19,967 nt of DNA, from positions 1 through 19,967 of the forward strand of contig DATIBL010000081.1 in NCBI GenBank assembly GCA_035457505.1, given 5' to 3'. Made by a program: the position numbers and the translations under genes. Below are positions 1-7,779 of the stretch, in pieces. Positions within the stretch are counted from its first letter, which is position 1, and the number at the start of each line of letters is the position of its first letter. The notes under the pieces were generated by a model. The model searched no databases. It was not told the DNA's origin and worked only from the letters and a program-made list of their open reading frames with translations. This stretch comes from DATIBL01 sp035457505 (lineage in GTDB: Bacteria > Patescibacteriota > Minisyncoccia > Phycocordibacterales > UBA6899).

Positions 1-917
1 TGACTCTCCGGAAACACCGACGCCCAGACCACCGGCTTGGGCTTCTGATATCCCGGAAATGCAGGCAGCGGCTTCTTGGCGATCGTGACCGTATCTCCCA
101 CGCCCGCAATACCCGGCCGCTTGATGCCCGTCACGATATAGCCAATCTCCCCCGCCCCGATCGACGGAACGGCCACATCGCCAGGAGCGAAGAATCCGGT
201 CTCAAGCGCAAAGAATTTCTCGTGTGCCTCGACGAACGAAAGCTCTGCTCCTTTTGCGATCGTCCCATCAAGAACGCGCACATAGAGAATGACGCCGCGA
301 TGATTGGAATATGCAAAATCAAAGATCATCGCGCGTGCAGAGGGCGTCCCTGGGAATTCCTGCCGCGGCGGGGGGACGCGAGCAATGATCGCAGAAAGGA
401 GCGCGTCCACCCCTTCCCCGGTCTTCCCGGAAACCAGGAGCACGCTCGACGGATCAACCTTCAAGAGCTCCACGACTTCCTCGCGCACTTCGTCCACCCG
501 CGCAAGCGGCGAATCGATCTTCGAGAGCACCGGGATGATCACGAGCCCGCTTTCCCGCGCCATACCGAGCACCGACAGCGTCTGGGCCTGCACGCCCTGG
601 GTCGCGTCGACAAGCAGGATGCACCCCTCAACGGCCTTGAGCGCACGCGAGACTTCGTAGGAAAAATCGATATGCCCCGGGGTGTCGATGAGGTTCAATT
701 CATATCCAACACCGCCCTCGGTCATGCGCATCCGCACGGGCTGCATCTTGATCGTGATGCCGCGCTCGCGTTCAAGCTCCATCGAATCAAGCACCTGCTC
801 CTGCATGCGGCGGCGTTCGATCGTCCCCGTGATCTCAAGCATGCGGTCGGCAAGTGTCGACTTCCCATGGTCGATATGGGCGATAATGCTGAAATTCCGG
901 ATATGTTCCCGGTCCAT
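1..917 (-). CDS. lepA: Elongation factor 4 (LepA), N-terminal part, runs off the window
   Basis: Translational GTPase that acts on the ribosome, associated with back-translocation and with ribosome assembly or fidelity. About 305 codons of a roughly 600-residue family are present; the 3' part lies outside the window. Visible motifs are the P-loop AHIDHGKST (residues 13-21), RGIT (52-55), DTPGH (78-82) and SGKTG, followed by the start of domain 2. The N-terminus MDREHIRNFSIIAHIDHGKS is typical of LepA. The start at 917 is fixed by an in-frame stop at 927-929. There is no Shine-Dalgarno sequence. A -10-like TATGCT (929-934, minus strand) lies 11 nt upstream of the ATG, with TTGCGG 18 nt further upstream, so the mRNA may be almost leaderless (inference). 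Oddity: the G4 motif, normally NKID, reads SKID (Ser132, codon TCG at 522-524). Confidence 0.96.
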   Translation of the reverse strand, partial: MDREHIRNFSIIAHIDHGKSTLADRMLEITGTIERRRMQEQVLDSMELERERGITIKMQPVRMRMTEGGVGYELNLIDTPGHIDFSYEVSRALKAVEGCILLVDATQGVQAQTLSVLGMARESGLVIIPVLSKIDSPLARVDEVREEVVELLKVDPSSVLLVSGKTGEGVDALLSAIIARVPPPRQEFPGTPSARAMIFDFAYSNHRGVILYVRVLDGTIAKGAELSFVEAHEKFFALETGFFAPGDVAVPSIGAGEIGYIVTGIKRPGIAGVGDTVTIAKKPLPAFPGYQKPKPVVWASVFPES

Positions 918-956
918 GCGGGCATACTAGCATAGTTGTGCCCTTCTCCAAACCGC

Positions 957-980
957 AAAAAACGCCCCCGAAGGAGCGTT
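957..980 (-). terminator. Rho-independent terminator of the 1003-1527 gene
   Basis: Read on the minus strand, an 8-bp stem (973-980 with 961-968, one G-U pair in RNA) closes a UUCG tetraloop and is followed by a run of six T (complement of 957-962). It sits between the stop of the 1003-1527 gene and the lepA start, so it insulates lepA from upstream transcription. Confidence 0.85.
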
Positions 981-1002
981 TCTGGGCATCAGCCCGGAAG
1001 AT

Positions 1003-1527
1003 TTATTCACCTTTTCCATCCGCATCATCGAATGGGTCGCGCATGGATGCATACGCGCGCAGGAAATTCCCATATCCGGGATGCGCATGCATAACCTTCT
1101 CGATCGCAGCACGCTGTGCCCGGCTCGTGTGAATATGTGCCACGATCACGAGCGCGGTGACCGATACGACGTATCCGACGCCGATCAATCCGAACATGAA
1201 CGGCGTGATCACCTTCATCGTGAGCAGATAGACCGAAATGAACGTCAGCGCATGCGGGAAGACGGCGAAGACGGCGAAATGCAGCCAGTGATATACGACC
1301 GACGGATGCACGGGCGGCCGAAGCCATTTTGGCAGACGATCCCAATTCATTGCACTGTAGGCTTCCTGCGAAACTTCCCGTGCGATCTCCTCGCGGATCC
1401 AGCGATCTGCGCCGAGCAGCATGCGAGGCTTCCCGAGCAATTCCGCTGCGAACGCTCCCCGCTCCCAAGTGCCTCTGCGATCTGTCCCCGTGCGGCGCTC
1501 ATCGGACGCTGATTCATTCTTGTTCAT
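1003..1527 (-). CDS. Hypothetical membrane protein with two TM segments
   Basis: Protein of 174 residues, family not recognised. The N-terminal ~90 residues are hydrophilic and include DERRTGTDRR. Two hydrophobic segments follow (FAVFAVFPHALTFISVYLL and FMFGLIGVGYVVSVTALVIV), then an amphipathic tail with IHTSRAQRAAIEKV and an acidic end. The ATG at 1527 is preceded by AGGTGGAGG at good spacing; the frame is open further upstream, but that extension would overlap the previous gene. It lies about 50 bp downstream of the 1578-2069 gene and probably shares its transcript, ending at the terminator 957-980. The segment after the second TM resembles the matching part of the 7847-8461 protein (KIHGAERAAFERIAKG), suggesting paralogy. 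Function unknown. Confidence 0.75.
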   Translation of the reverse strand: MNKNESASDERRTGTDRRGTWERGAFAAELLGKPRMLLGADRWIREEIAREVSQEAYSAMNWDRLPKWLRPPVHPSVVYHWLHFAVFAVFPHALTFISVYLLTMKVITPFMFGLIGVGYVVSVTALVIVAHIHTSRAQRAAIEKVMHAHPGYGNFLRAYASMRDPFDDADGKGE

Positions 1528-1577
1528 CGCTGCCTCCACCTGATCTGTGCTGAGCGTAGACCCGGATGATGCCCCCG

Positions 1578-2069
1578 TCAATGATCGCGGCGGTCGCTTG
1601 GCCAAGCGCGGAAACGCTTTCCATCAGGACTCTCCCATTGCCGCACGATCGCACCATAGCGGCGATAATTCTCCTGTGTATCCACCCAGGCATAGGCCAG
1701 CGCGAAAACCCGCTCGCGATCGGGAAGCTCTTTCTTCGGGATCTGTTCTGCCAGCGCAGCACGGAGCGCCACAAGCCATCCGGGCGTTCCGCTGATCGCA
1801 AGCGCAACGAGGACAAAGACAACCGCGAGCGTCGGCTCCGCCCGAAAGAGGAGCACTCCGCCTGCGATCGCAAAAACGATTAGAACGCCGACGAAGGTGA
1901 GCGTCGTCGCGCGCGATGCACGATCACGCTCGATCACCTCGGGGAACTCCCGCGCCACAAATCCGTACGCAAGCTCCGCCCGGCGCTCCTTCGCCCGCTT
2001 ATAGAGGGCATATTTCGCATCAATCTGATCTAGATCCGCATAGGTCGTCATCATGCCGCATCCGAACAT
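1578..2069 (-). CDS. Hypothetical membrane protein with two TM segments
   Basis: Protein of 163 residues if started at the ATG at 2069; ATGs at 2054 and 2051 are alternatives. No family recognised. A soluble N-terminus rich in charge (YALYKRAKERRAELAYGF) leads into two close hydrophobic segments (TTLTFVGVLIVFAIAGGVLL and TLAVVFVLVALAISGTPGWL) joined by a short loop. A soluble tail of ~65 residues follows with many aromatic residues (YAWVDTQENYRRYGAIVRQW). A likely promoter lies at 2083-2110, giving a leader of only a few nucleotides before ATG 2069. The frame remains open upstream, but that region holds the previous gene's terminator, so the long version is not credible. Probably co-transcribed with 1003-1527. 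Confidence 0.7.
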   Translation of the reverse strand: MFGCGMMTTYADLDQIDAKYALYKRAKERRAELAYGFVAREFPEVIERDRASRATTLTFVGVLIVFAIAGGVLLFRAEPTLAVVFVLVALAISGTPGWLVALRAALAEQIPKKELPDRERVFALAYAWVDTQENYRRYGAIVRQWESPDGKRFRAWPSDRRDH

Positions 2070-2082
2070 CAATTCCGTCCTG

Positions 2083-2110
2083 AGCCTACAACATTTTGCG
2101 TAAGCGTCAA
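2083..2110 (-). promoter_or_regulatory. Promoter of the 1578-2069 gene, fused to the upstream terminator
   Basis: On the minus strand TTGACG (2105-2110), a 16-nt spacer and TAGGCT (2083-2088). The first two T of the -35 box are the last part of the T-tract of the terminator at 2109-2139, so terminator and promoter overlap. The predicted start near 2076 leaves a leader of about 6 nt. Confidence 0.5.
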
Positions 2111-2139
2111 AAAAACCGGCTCTACGCATGGTGAGCCGG
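2109..2139 (-). terminator. Rho-independent terminator overlapping the stop codon of 2122-2538
   Basis: Minus strand: stem CCGGCTC (2133-2139) with GAGCCGG (2116-2122), a 10-nt loop, then seven T (complement of 2109-2115). The TAG stop at 2122-2124 lies in the loop and the first base of the descending arm, so the last codons of the gene encode part of the hairpin. Confidence 0.85.
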
Positions 2140-2538
2140 CGGAACATAGTAGCTCCAGTCGAACAATCGCCAGGGAGGGACGAATGTTTGATCCACCCCC
2201 GAGCACAAGCCGACCGGAAAAACGAAACACAGCACGCATTCAGAAAGGACATACAAGAGGGCGTATCCTTGCCCAGCGGTCTCGACCGCATACGCATAGT
2301 TGTCGCCAAGGAGGAGCGCGCGGATCAGAAGAGAGATCACGAGCAGGATAAGCGCGGCCCGACGGACCAGATAGATCGAGACGAAGGCACGTTCGTCGTC
2401 CTTCACGTGCGGATCCTGCATCCGCTGAAAGAGGGCCATATGCGTCCGCCCGAGAAAGAATCCGAAGAATCCGATTCCTGCGATAAGCAGAAAGAATTTT
2501 CCGGCGTTCATCAGGAGAACACCAGCATCGATATCCAT
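2122..2538 (-). CDS. Hypothetical membrane protein with three TM segments
   Basis: Protein of 138 residues, not recognised. It starts MDIDAGVLLMNAGKFFLLIA with a first TM segment (about residues 8-30), followed by a basic loop (FLGRTHMALFQRMQDPHVKDDER). A second TM segment is YLVRRAALILLVISLLIRALLL and a third is GYALLYVLSECVLCFVFPVGL. The C-terminus is rich in aromatic residues and proline (PPWRLFDWSYYVPP). The ATG at 2538 is chosen because AAAGGTGG precedes it at suitable spacing and a strong promoter lies just upstream at 2567-2594. The gene has its own promoter and terminator, so it is a single-gene transcript between murJ and the two other small membrane genes. Function unknown. Confidence 0.75.
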   Translation of the reverse strand: MDIDAGVLLMNAGKFFLLIAGIGFFGFFLGRTHMALFQRMQDPHVKDDERAFVSIYLVRRAALILLVISLLIRALLLGDNYAYAVETAGQGYALLYVLSECVLCFVFPVGLCSGVDQTFVPPWRLFDWSYYVPPAHHA

Positions 2539-2566
2539 GCATCCACCTTTGTGAGAACCTGGCCCG

Positions 2567-2594
2567 ATTATACGAACCCGGGAACAAAAGTCCA
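2567..2594 (-). promoter_or_regulatory. Promoter of the 2122-2538 gene
   Basis: Minus strand: perfect -10 TATAAT (2567-2572) with TGGACT (2589-2594) 16 nt upstream. The predicted start near 2560 gives a ~22-nt leader carrying the AAAGGTGG ribosome-binding site. Confidence 0.65.
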
Positions 2595-2613
2595 CCGAGG
2601 CGCGCCCCAGCCA

Positions 2614-4302
2614 CTACGGCGCGATATTCTCCTGCTCCGCCGCGATCGGCTTCGATTTCCAGAATTTCCGATGGAGCGACGCGGATACCTCCCGAAGTTC
2701 GCGCGAGTCCATGAGCGAGAGAAGGAAGACTCCCGCCAAGACGCCGAGGATGCCCGACAGCGCACCATGCATAAACACGCCGAAGACGGTATCGATATCG
2801 AACACATCATCGAAGAGCTGCAAGCCATGATAGGCCACAAACCCCATCGCAACGGCGGCCGTGAAGCTGTGCAAGAATGTCCTGCGCATCTCACCGAGAA
2901 ATCCCCGGACGGTGTGCTCGAAGCGCCACATAAGCACCATCGCGTTCACGATCGATCCCACGCTATATGCGAACGGCAGCGCGAGCATGCGAGTCCCATG
3001 GATGTCGCTCACGCGGAGCAAGCTTTCGATAAAATAGCGCACGACCGGCACCGCATCGTAGAGTGCGAGCGATCCGTACGCCACCAGAAGAATCATCGCA
3101 GAGGACGCAAGATTCACCTTGAGCGGCGTTTTGGTGTCCCCCATCGCATAGAATCCGCGGACAAAAAGCTGCACGAGACTCTGCGCCGCTACCGAGATCG
3201 CAAAAAGCGCGAGCGCCGCAGCGGTGAGCTTTGTCGCCGTCCAGTCGAATGCGCCCGCGCCGAGGATCGTACGCACAATCTGCGCACGCAGCACGATGAA
3301 GAGCACCATCGCCGGCATCGACCAGAAAACGATATGCCGCGTCGCGGTCGCAATATGCCCGAGGAAAGTATCGATCTCCCCATTCGAGAAGAGGCGCGAC
3401 AGCGTCGGGAACGCCGCCACCGAATAGCTCATCCCCACGATCGCAAGCGGGATCGATTGCAGATTCATCGCGAGCGTAAAGACCGCGATCGATCCGTGCT
3501 CCATCGTGGAGGCGATCCCGACCAGAATCATCGTCACAAAATGGCTCGCCGAAAGCGCGATCGTACGCGGAAAGGACAAGAGCACCACGCGCCGCACATC
3601 CGCCCATCGGACCCGGAACGACCAGCGCGGAAAAAGTCCCTGCTTCACAAGAAACGGAATCTGAATCGCCGCATGAAGGAATGCGCCGATCAAAACTCCG
3701 TAGACGATCCCCCGAAGGCCAAAAACTGGTGCAAAAAAGATGACCCCAGTGATGATACCGAGATTATAGAGCACCGGCCCAGCAGCAAAAACAAAAAACC
3801 GGCGAAACACCTGCGTCACAGATCCGAACAAATTCGAGATCCCGAAGAAGAGCGGCGAGAGAAGGAGAAGTCGCGCAAGCAAGATATACTCTTCGACTGC
3901 TGCCTCGCTGAATCCCGGAACGACCCTTTCGGCGAGCATCGGGATCGCAAACCATGCGACCGCCATGATCGCAAACATTCCGAGCGAAAAGACGGTGAAG
4001 ATATCCGAAATGAACCGCCGAGCATCGGGGTCATGCTTATCCTCACCCGTTTTCGATACGAGAAACGGCACGAGCACCGTGACGGCGACGAACGAGGCAA
4101 TCGAAGCGTAGAGAAGGTCGGGAATACGAAAGGCAGCATAGTATACGTCGAGCGTTTCTCCCGCTCCGAAGCGCGACGCAAGCATGCGGTCGCGAACGAG
4201 CGCGAGCGCCTGAGATCCGAGCGCAAAAGCAGCCAGGAGAAAAGCGGCCTCATGCAGGCCGCTCCACTCTTTATGTAAGACCTTGAGCAAGCGCTCGACC
4301 AT
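2614..4302 (-). CDS. murJ: Lipid II flippase MurJ (MviN family)
   Basis: Polytopic inner-membrane protein of 562 residues that moves the lipid-linked peptidoglycan precursor to the outer leaflet; MOP exporter superfamily. The MurJ hallmark is clear near the N-terminus: VRDRMLASRFGAGETLDVYY followed by AAFRIPDLLY, which carries the conserved Arg/Asp residues of TM1-TM2. About 14 hydrophobic segments follow, with LFVRGFYAMGDTKTPLKVN in the second half as in other MurJ proteins. The length is slightly above the usual ~510-550. The ATG at 4302 lies 22 nt after the stop of the O-antigen-ligase-like gene, so the two are probably one transcript. No Shine-Dalgarno sequence is visible upstream, so translation may be coupled. 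The C-terminal ~25 residues are hydrophilic. Neighbouring envelope genes fit a role in wall or surface-polymer export. Confidence 0.95.
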   Translation of the reverse strand: MVERLLKVLHKEWSGLHEAAFLLAAFALGSQALALVRDRMLASRFGAGETLDVYYAAFRIPDLLYASIASFVAVTVLVPFLVSKTGEDKHDPDARRFISDIFTVFSLGMFAIMAVAWFAIPMLAERVVPGFSEAAVEEYILLARLLLLSPLFFGISNLFGSVTQVFRRFFVFAAGPVLYNLGIITGVIFFAPVFGLRGIVYGVLIGAFLHAAIQIPFLVKQGLFPRWSFRVRWADVRRVVLLSFPRTIALSASHFVTMILVGIASTMEHGSIAVFTLAMNLQSIPLAIVGMSYSVAAFPTLSRLFSNGEIDTFLGHIATATRHIVFWSMPAMVLFIVLRAQIVRTILGAGAFDWTATKLTAAALALFAISVAAQSLVQLFVRGFYAMGDTKTPLKVNLASSAMILLVAYGSLALYDAVPVVRYFIESLLRVSDIHGTRMLALPFAYSVGSIVNAMVLMWRFEHTVRGFLGEMRRTFLHSFTAAVAMGFVAYHGLQLFDDVFDIDTVFGVFMHGALSGILGVLAGVFLLSLMDSRELREVSASLHRKFWKSKPIAAEQENIAP

Positions 4303-4324
4303 ACCGGGAGGAGGTCAGTGCCTG

Positions 4325-6847
4325 CTATTCGCTTTCACCTTGAAGCTCTCGAAGCGCCTCCTCCACCGCCTGACTCGACGCTTCGCCTGCGAGCGGATCG
4401 CGGCCAGCCTCAAGATTGCGGATCATCGTACCGATATCCTTGCGATCGGGATTCAGCTGCTGGACATCCTTCAGCTGTGCGATCGCCTCGGTGCGCTTTC
4501 CGGTGCGAGAGTACGAGAGCGCGAGGAAATATTTTGCATCGGCGTAGACCGGATTCAGAATCACTGCTGCCTCAAGCTGCGGGACCGCCGCGTCGTAGTT
4601 GCGCGACGCGTAATAGAGATACCCGAGCGAGAAACGCAGGAGGAAATTGGTTGGCTCTGCACCTACCGCACCCTCAAGCGCCGCTGTTGCCTTCGCCGGA
4701 TTGCGATCCTCAAGCTCAAGCTGCGCGATGACCGACACGGCTTCGAGGTAGTTGGGCCGCTCTGCCAGCGCCTTGTAGAAATATTCCTTTGCCAGCGCGC
4801 GATTTCCCGAGAGCAGCTCGAGCCGCGCAAGGATAAAGAACACTCGCGGGCTCTTGGGATTGCGCTTGAGCGCATCCTCGTAGGCAGCGCGGGCCGGTGC
4901 CGCCGTATTCCCCACGCCAAGTGCGCCGAGCGTGTCATAGACGGAACCGAGCGAAAGATGGTTCTCAAAATTCGTGTTGTCGTACGCCACCGCGCCCTCC
5001 GCAAACGTGCGCGCATCACGGATCAGTCGATCTGCTTCGGCGATTACCGCATCCGAATTCGTCCCTTGGTCGTTCGCCAGCCGCTGGAGCTTCGCCAGCG
5101 AGAGCGCCGAGAGGAACCGCATCGTCGCATCGCGCTCCACGTATTCGAGCGATGTGCGCGCGGATGCCTCGGCCTTCGCAAGGTCACCCGCCTGCGCATA
5201 TTCCTGAGCAGCCACAAATGTCGAGACAGACACGGTCTGGCGGTAGAGCAGCACGCCCGCCGACAGCGCACCTGCGACGACGATCACGGCGATCGGTGTC
5301 ATCGCGAACGCGAAGCGCGAGCTCTTTGCCGGATCGAAGGTGATCATGCCGAGCGCGCCTTCGCTCACGAGATACGCCACCAAGGCGCCCGTAAAGAGGA
5401 ACGCAAGCGTGAAGATCGAGATATTCGGAAGGTAGAAGAACGACAGCGACCAGAAGTAGATCGTTAGGATGAAGAGCGAGAGTCCGAGGTATGCGGCAAT
5501 GCGATCCTTCTTGGCAACCGGCCACACGCGGGTGAATTTCCACACAAGAACGGCCAGAAAAATGACCCAGAGCACTACGCCAGGAATCCCCGTCGTGCCG
5601 AAGTACGTCGGAATACGCCCGATGCCAAAGTCGAATGTCGCGTCCCAGAATGGCGTTCGGTTCATGTCCGTCGACTTGTACATCAGGTACGGCGTCGAAA
5701 ACCGATTCGGACCCGACCCAAAGACTGGCGAATCCGAGAGCACGCTCTTCACGAGTCCGAAGGTATACGACGGATTGAGGACGACCTCCGAGTACGGCGG
5801 AAGATTGAGCGTCTGTCCGATCGTTCCGGCAATGCTTGCTCCATCTTTCCCAAAGGGCTTGGTCGAGAGTCCGGTCGTGTACACGCAGGCGATCACAATG
5901 AGTGCAATGAGCGCGACGGGGATATGCGTGAGATAGCGCTTGATCGGATGCACCGGCGTGTGCGCTGCACCCCCTTCGGCAGCTGCCTTGGCATGATGGC
6001 GATGCTTCTCCTCACCCTCGCGGAATGCGAAGATCCCGATCCCCGTTCCGAGCACGAGCAGGATGAACCAGAGGATCTTGAAATCAATGGCCACAAGGAA
6101 CGCGAGTGCGAGCGCGGACATGATGCCGCTCACGATCTTCACCGCGCGATTCATCGGGAAGAAATACGAGGTCATGACAAGGAGGAGCATCGTCGCGCCC
6201 ACGAGCGACGCGAGATCGTTCCACTTTCCGACCGGCGTTGCAACCTGGCTCGTGAAAATATCAAACGAGAGGAATTCTGCCCCGGCAAAGAAGCGCACGA
6301 TGTGATAGAAGACGACCACGATCGTCGAAAACAGCATCGCGGCATAGAGATAGAGAATGCGGTCGCGGTCGCGGAAGACGAGCGACGAGAGGAACATCAG
6401 GAGGAAGAGAATGAGCGCAGAACTCACGGTCCCGATATCGAACCCGGAACCGAAGAACGAGACTTGCGGCGCAGGAGACATCGCACCCGCGAACGCGAAT
6501 ACCGCGACGATGAGTCCGCCGATCGCAAGCAGGATGCTTCGCGGGATCTCGAAGCGGCCGTCTGCGATGCGCGAGAGCCCCCAGGCCAGCACGCCGAAGA
6601 GCGTCACCGCCTCAAGCAAGATCATCTTGGTCAGCTCCGGAGCGAGCGAGCTTCCGGGAATGAAAAAGATGGGCAAGAGAAAGACCGTTGCGACCAGGAT
6701 CCCGAAGAGGACCTGCTCCGAGAAGATCTTGTGCGAGCCGACCTTCCCGAGAAGCATCTTTGCGATGCCCCAGTGCTGCTCGCCGCCGGAGTGTTCCGCC
6801 GCCGCATGCTCTCGGTGGTGGTGCTCGCCGTGTTCTGCGTTCGTCAT
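4325..6847 (-). CDS. O-antigen ligase/Wzy-like membrane protein with C-terminal TPR repeats
   Basis: Protein of 840 residues. The N-terminus is cytoplasmic and histidine-rich (EHGEHHHREHAAAEHSGGEQ). About 12 TM segments follow, with a large extracytoplasmic loop carrying the Wzy_C/WaaL-type signature SDSPVFGSGPNRFSTPYLMY. A second His-rich loop (EEKHRHHAKAAAEGG) precedes TM ~8. From about residue 540 the protein is soluble and contains at least four TPR-like repeats (for example AAPARAAYEDALKRNPKSPR and NYDAAVPQLEAAVILNP). The fused layout, polymerase/ligase plus TPRs, is known in Gram-positive and CPR genomes and suggests assembly or attachment of a surface glycan; the substrate cannot be read. 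The ATG at 6847 is preferred; the frame is open upstream, but an extended -10 at 6924-6932 places the transcript start after the next upstream ATG. Followed 22 nt later by murJ. Confidence 0.88.
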   Translation of the reverse strand: MTNAEHGEHHHREHAAAEHSGGEQHWGIAKMLLGKVGSHKIFSEQVLFGILVATVFLLPIFFIPGSSLAPELTKMILLEAVTLFGVLAWGLSRIADGRFEIPRSILLAIGGLIVAVFAFAGAMSPAPQVSFFGSGFDIGTVSSALILFLLMFLSSLVFRDRDRILYLYAAMLFSTIVVVFYHIVRFFAGAEFLSFDIFTSQVATPVGKWNDLASLVGATMLLLVMTSYFFPMNRAVKIVSGIMSALALAFLVAIDFKILWFILLVLGTGIGIFAFREGEEKHRHHAKAAAEGGAAHTPVHPIKRYLTHIPVALIALIVIACVYTTGLSTKPFGKDGASIAGTIGQTLNLPPYSEVVLNPSYTFGLVKSVLSDSPVFGSGPNRFSTPYLMYKSTDMNRTPFWDATFDFGIGRIPTYFGTTGIPGVVLWVIFLAVLVWKFTRVWPVAKKDRIAAYLGLSLFILTIYFWSLSFFYLPNISIFTLAFLFTGALVAYLVSEGALGMITFDPAKSSRFAFAMTPIAVIVVAGALSAGVLLYRQTVSVSTFVAAQEYAQAGDLAKAEASARTSLEYVERDATMRFLSALSLAKLQRLANDQGTNSDAVIAEADRLIRDARTFAEGAVAYDNTNFENHLSLGSVYDTLGALGVGNTAAPARAAYEDALKRNPKSPRVFFILARLELLSGNRALAKEYFYKALAERPNYLEAVSVIAQLELEDRNPAKATAALEGAVGAEPTNFLLRFSLGYLYYASRNYDAAVPQLEAAVILNPVYADAKYFLALSYSRTGKRTEAIAQLKDVQQLNPDRKDIGTMIRNLEAGRDPLAGEASSQAVEEALRELQGESE

Positions 6848-6923
6848 GATGATGCGAAATGATAATGCGAACCAATAATAATGCGCCCAATTCCCTCCCG
6901 AATGTGTGTTCGGAGTTCTCATG

Positions 6924-6932
6924 AGTATATCA
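6924..6932 (-). promoter_or_regulatory. Extended -10 promoter of the ligase-TPR/murJ operon
   Basis: Minus strand TGATATACT matches the extended -10 form TGnTATAAT in all but one base; no convincing -35 is present. The predicted start near 6917 gives a ~70-nt leader to the ATG at 6847. The same type of extended -10 (TGGTATACT) drives the 9696-10256 gene. Confidence 0.5.
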
Positions 6933-6988
6933 CGCGAGCGCCGTCGCATCGTGCATGGACTGTGAAAAAGATCGTCATCAGAACACGC

Positions 6989-7012
6989 AAAACCCCCGCC
7001 GTGAAGCGAGGG
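6989..7012 (-). terminator. Terminator of rnpB
   Basis: Minus strand: CCCTCGC (7006-7012), a 6-nt loop, GCGGGGG (6993-6999), then TTTT (complement of 6989-6992). It follows directly on the 3' end of the RNase P RNA. Confidence 0.85.
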
Positions 7013-7015
7013 TGC

Positions 7016-7345
7016 GGATCCGATGCCTATAAGCCGAATTCTGTATTCCGGAGACCGGAACGATGACCATTTATCTGGGACTTCGGTTGCCCGAAGCCTC
7101 AAGCGGCACTCCGCTTGCGCGGCACGGCCTTGCTGCCGGGTAAGGATTTAGCCGTTTCACTCCCGCCTCTCGACGGGCATATCCCCGAGGGGACCCTAGC
7201 CTTTCGGCATCGGCGTCACTGCTCGCACCTCTCAGGTTTCCCTGTGCGGGCGTTACCCGCTACCCTCCTCCTTCTTGCGAAGGGACAGTTCGGACTTTCC
7301 TCACTCGCCTTTCGGTGAGCGCAGTCATCCGGCATCGTCCCCCTC
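7016..7345 (-). ncRNA. rnpB: RNase P RNA, bacterial type
   Basis: Catalytic RNA of the ribonucleoprotein that matures the 5' ends of tRNAs. Read on the minus strand it shows the conserved 5' block GAGGAAAGTCCGAAC, then GAAACCTGAGAGG, and near the 3' end ACAGAATTCGGCTTATAG, which together form the P4/catalytic core. The ends pair as P1: CGATGCC (7331-7337) with GGCATCG (7021-7027). Length of about 330 nt is a little short but normal for the class. The gene has its own promoter at 7346-7374 and a terminator at 6989-7012. Exact ends are estimated from P1 and the promoter. Confidence 0.96.
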
Positions 7346-7374
7346 ACTCTACACCGCCCAGGAAGATTTGACAA
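7346..7374 (-). promoter_or_regulatory. rnpB promoter
   Basis: Minus strand TTGTCA (7369-7374), 17-nt spacer, TAGAGT (7346-7351). Transcription is predicted to start just at the 5' strand of P1. Its -35 box overlaps five bases of the -35 box of the rightward promoter at 7368-7395. Confidence 0.65.
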
Positions 7375-7395
7375 TACGTAGAAATATGCTATTAT
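7368..7395 (+). promoter_or_regulatory. Promoter of the 7424-7759 gene, back-to-back with the rnpB promoter
   Basis: TTGACA (7368-7373), 16-nt spacer, TATTAT (7390-7395): a near-consensus promoter. Predicted start near 7402, leader about 22 nt with the AGGAG ribosome-binding site at 7413-7417. Confidence 0.75.
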
Positions 7396-7423
7396 TAGTA
7401 CGTTCTTTTCACAGGAGATCATC

Positions 7424-7759
7424 ATGCTCATCGAATTCATCCGTCAGCTGATCGCAGAACACAGCCTTCCCCCGATCAAGAGCCGCCCCGTTGACTCATG
7501 CCAATGTCAGGGCATTCTCAGCGAATTGCTCTCGCGCAAGCATCCCGAGCGCCGCGAAGGCGAAGTCTTTCTCGGCTACTGGACCCCTGCTGCTGCCGCG
7601 GCGATCCCCTGGAAAACCAAGCGTATCGGCGCCTGTGCATACGACGACCATGGCAAGCCCTACCCCGCGTATCTCTTGCGCGACGTGACCGGCGTCCCCG
7701 TCTTTGCCAACGCGATCGAGGTTGTCCAGGGCATGAGGCATACCATCTGGGGCATCTGA
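7424..7759 (+). CDS. Hypothetical small soluble protein
   Basis: Protein of 111 residues with no recognised family. No TM segment or signal peptide is seen. The start is secure: AGGAG lies 6 nt before the ATG, in the leader of a near-consensus promoter. The N-terminus MLIEFIRQLIAEHSLPPIKS is helical; a CQC pair follows at residues ~27-29. The second half contains VFLGYWTPAAAAAIPWKTKR and a C-terminal piece ending TIWGI. A single-gene unit with its own promoter and terminator (7780-7809), divergent from rnpB and sharing the -35 region with it. The strong promoter suggests it is well expressed. Function unknown. Confidence 0.8.
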   Translation: MLIEFIRQLIAEHSLPPIKSRPVDSCQCQGILSELLSRKHPERREGEVFLGYWTPAAAAAIPWKTKRIGACAYDDHGKPYPAYLLRDVTGVPVFANAIEVVQGMRHTIWGI

Positions 7760-7779
7760 TGATTGGCCCCGCACATCAT

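Noticed and set aside
222..935. Plus-strand frame opposite lepA
   Set aside because: Antisense to a strongly supported GTPase; composition typical of a shadow frame.
1528..1605. N-terminal extension of the 1003-1527 gene
   Set aside because: The extension overlaps the upstream gene, lacks a ribosome-binding site, and the internal ATG at 1527 has a strong one.
2128..4278. Long open frame on the plus strand opposite murJ (716 codons)
   Set aside because: It is very rich in Arg, His, Asp and Glu with no fold-like pattern and lies wholly antisense to a clear MurJ protein; this is a shadow caused by the codon usage of the real gene.
4283..6862. Plus-strand open frames opposite the ligase-TPR gene
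   Set aside because: Same charged, low-complexity character, antisense to a well-supported membrane/TPR protein. No start signals fit.
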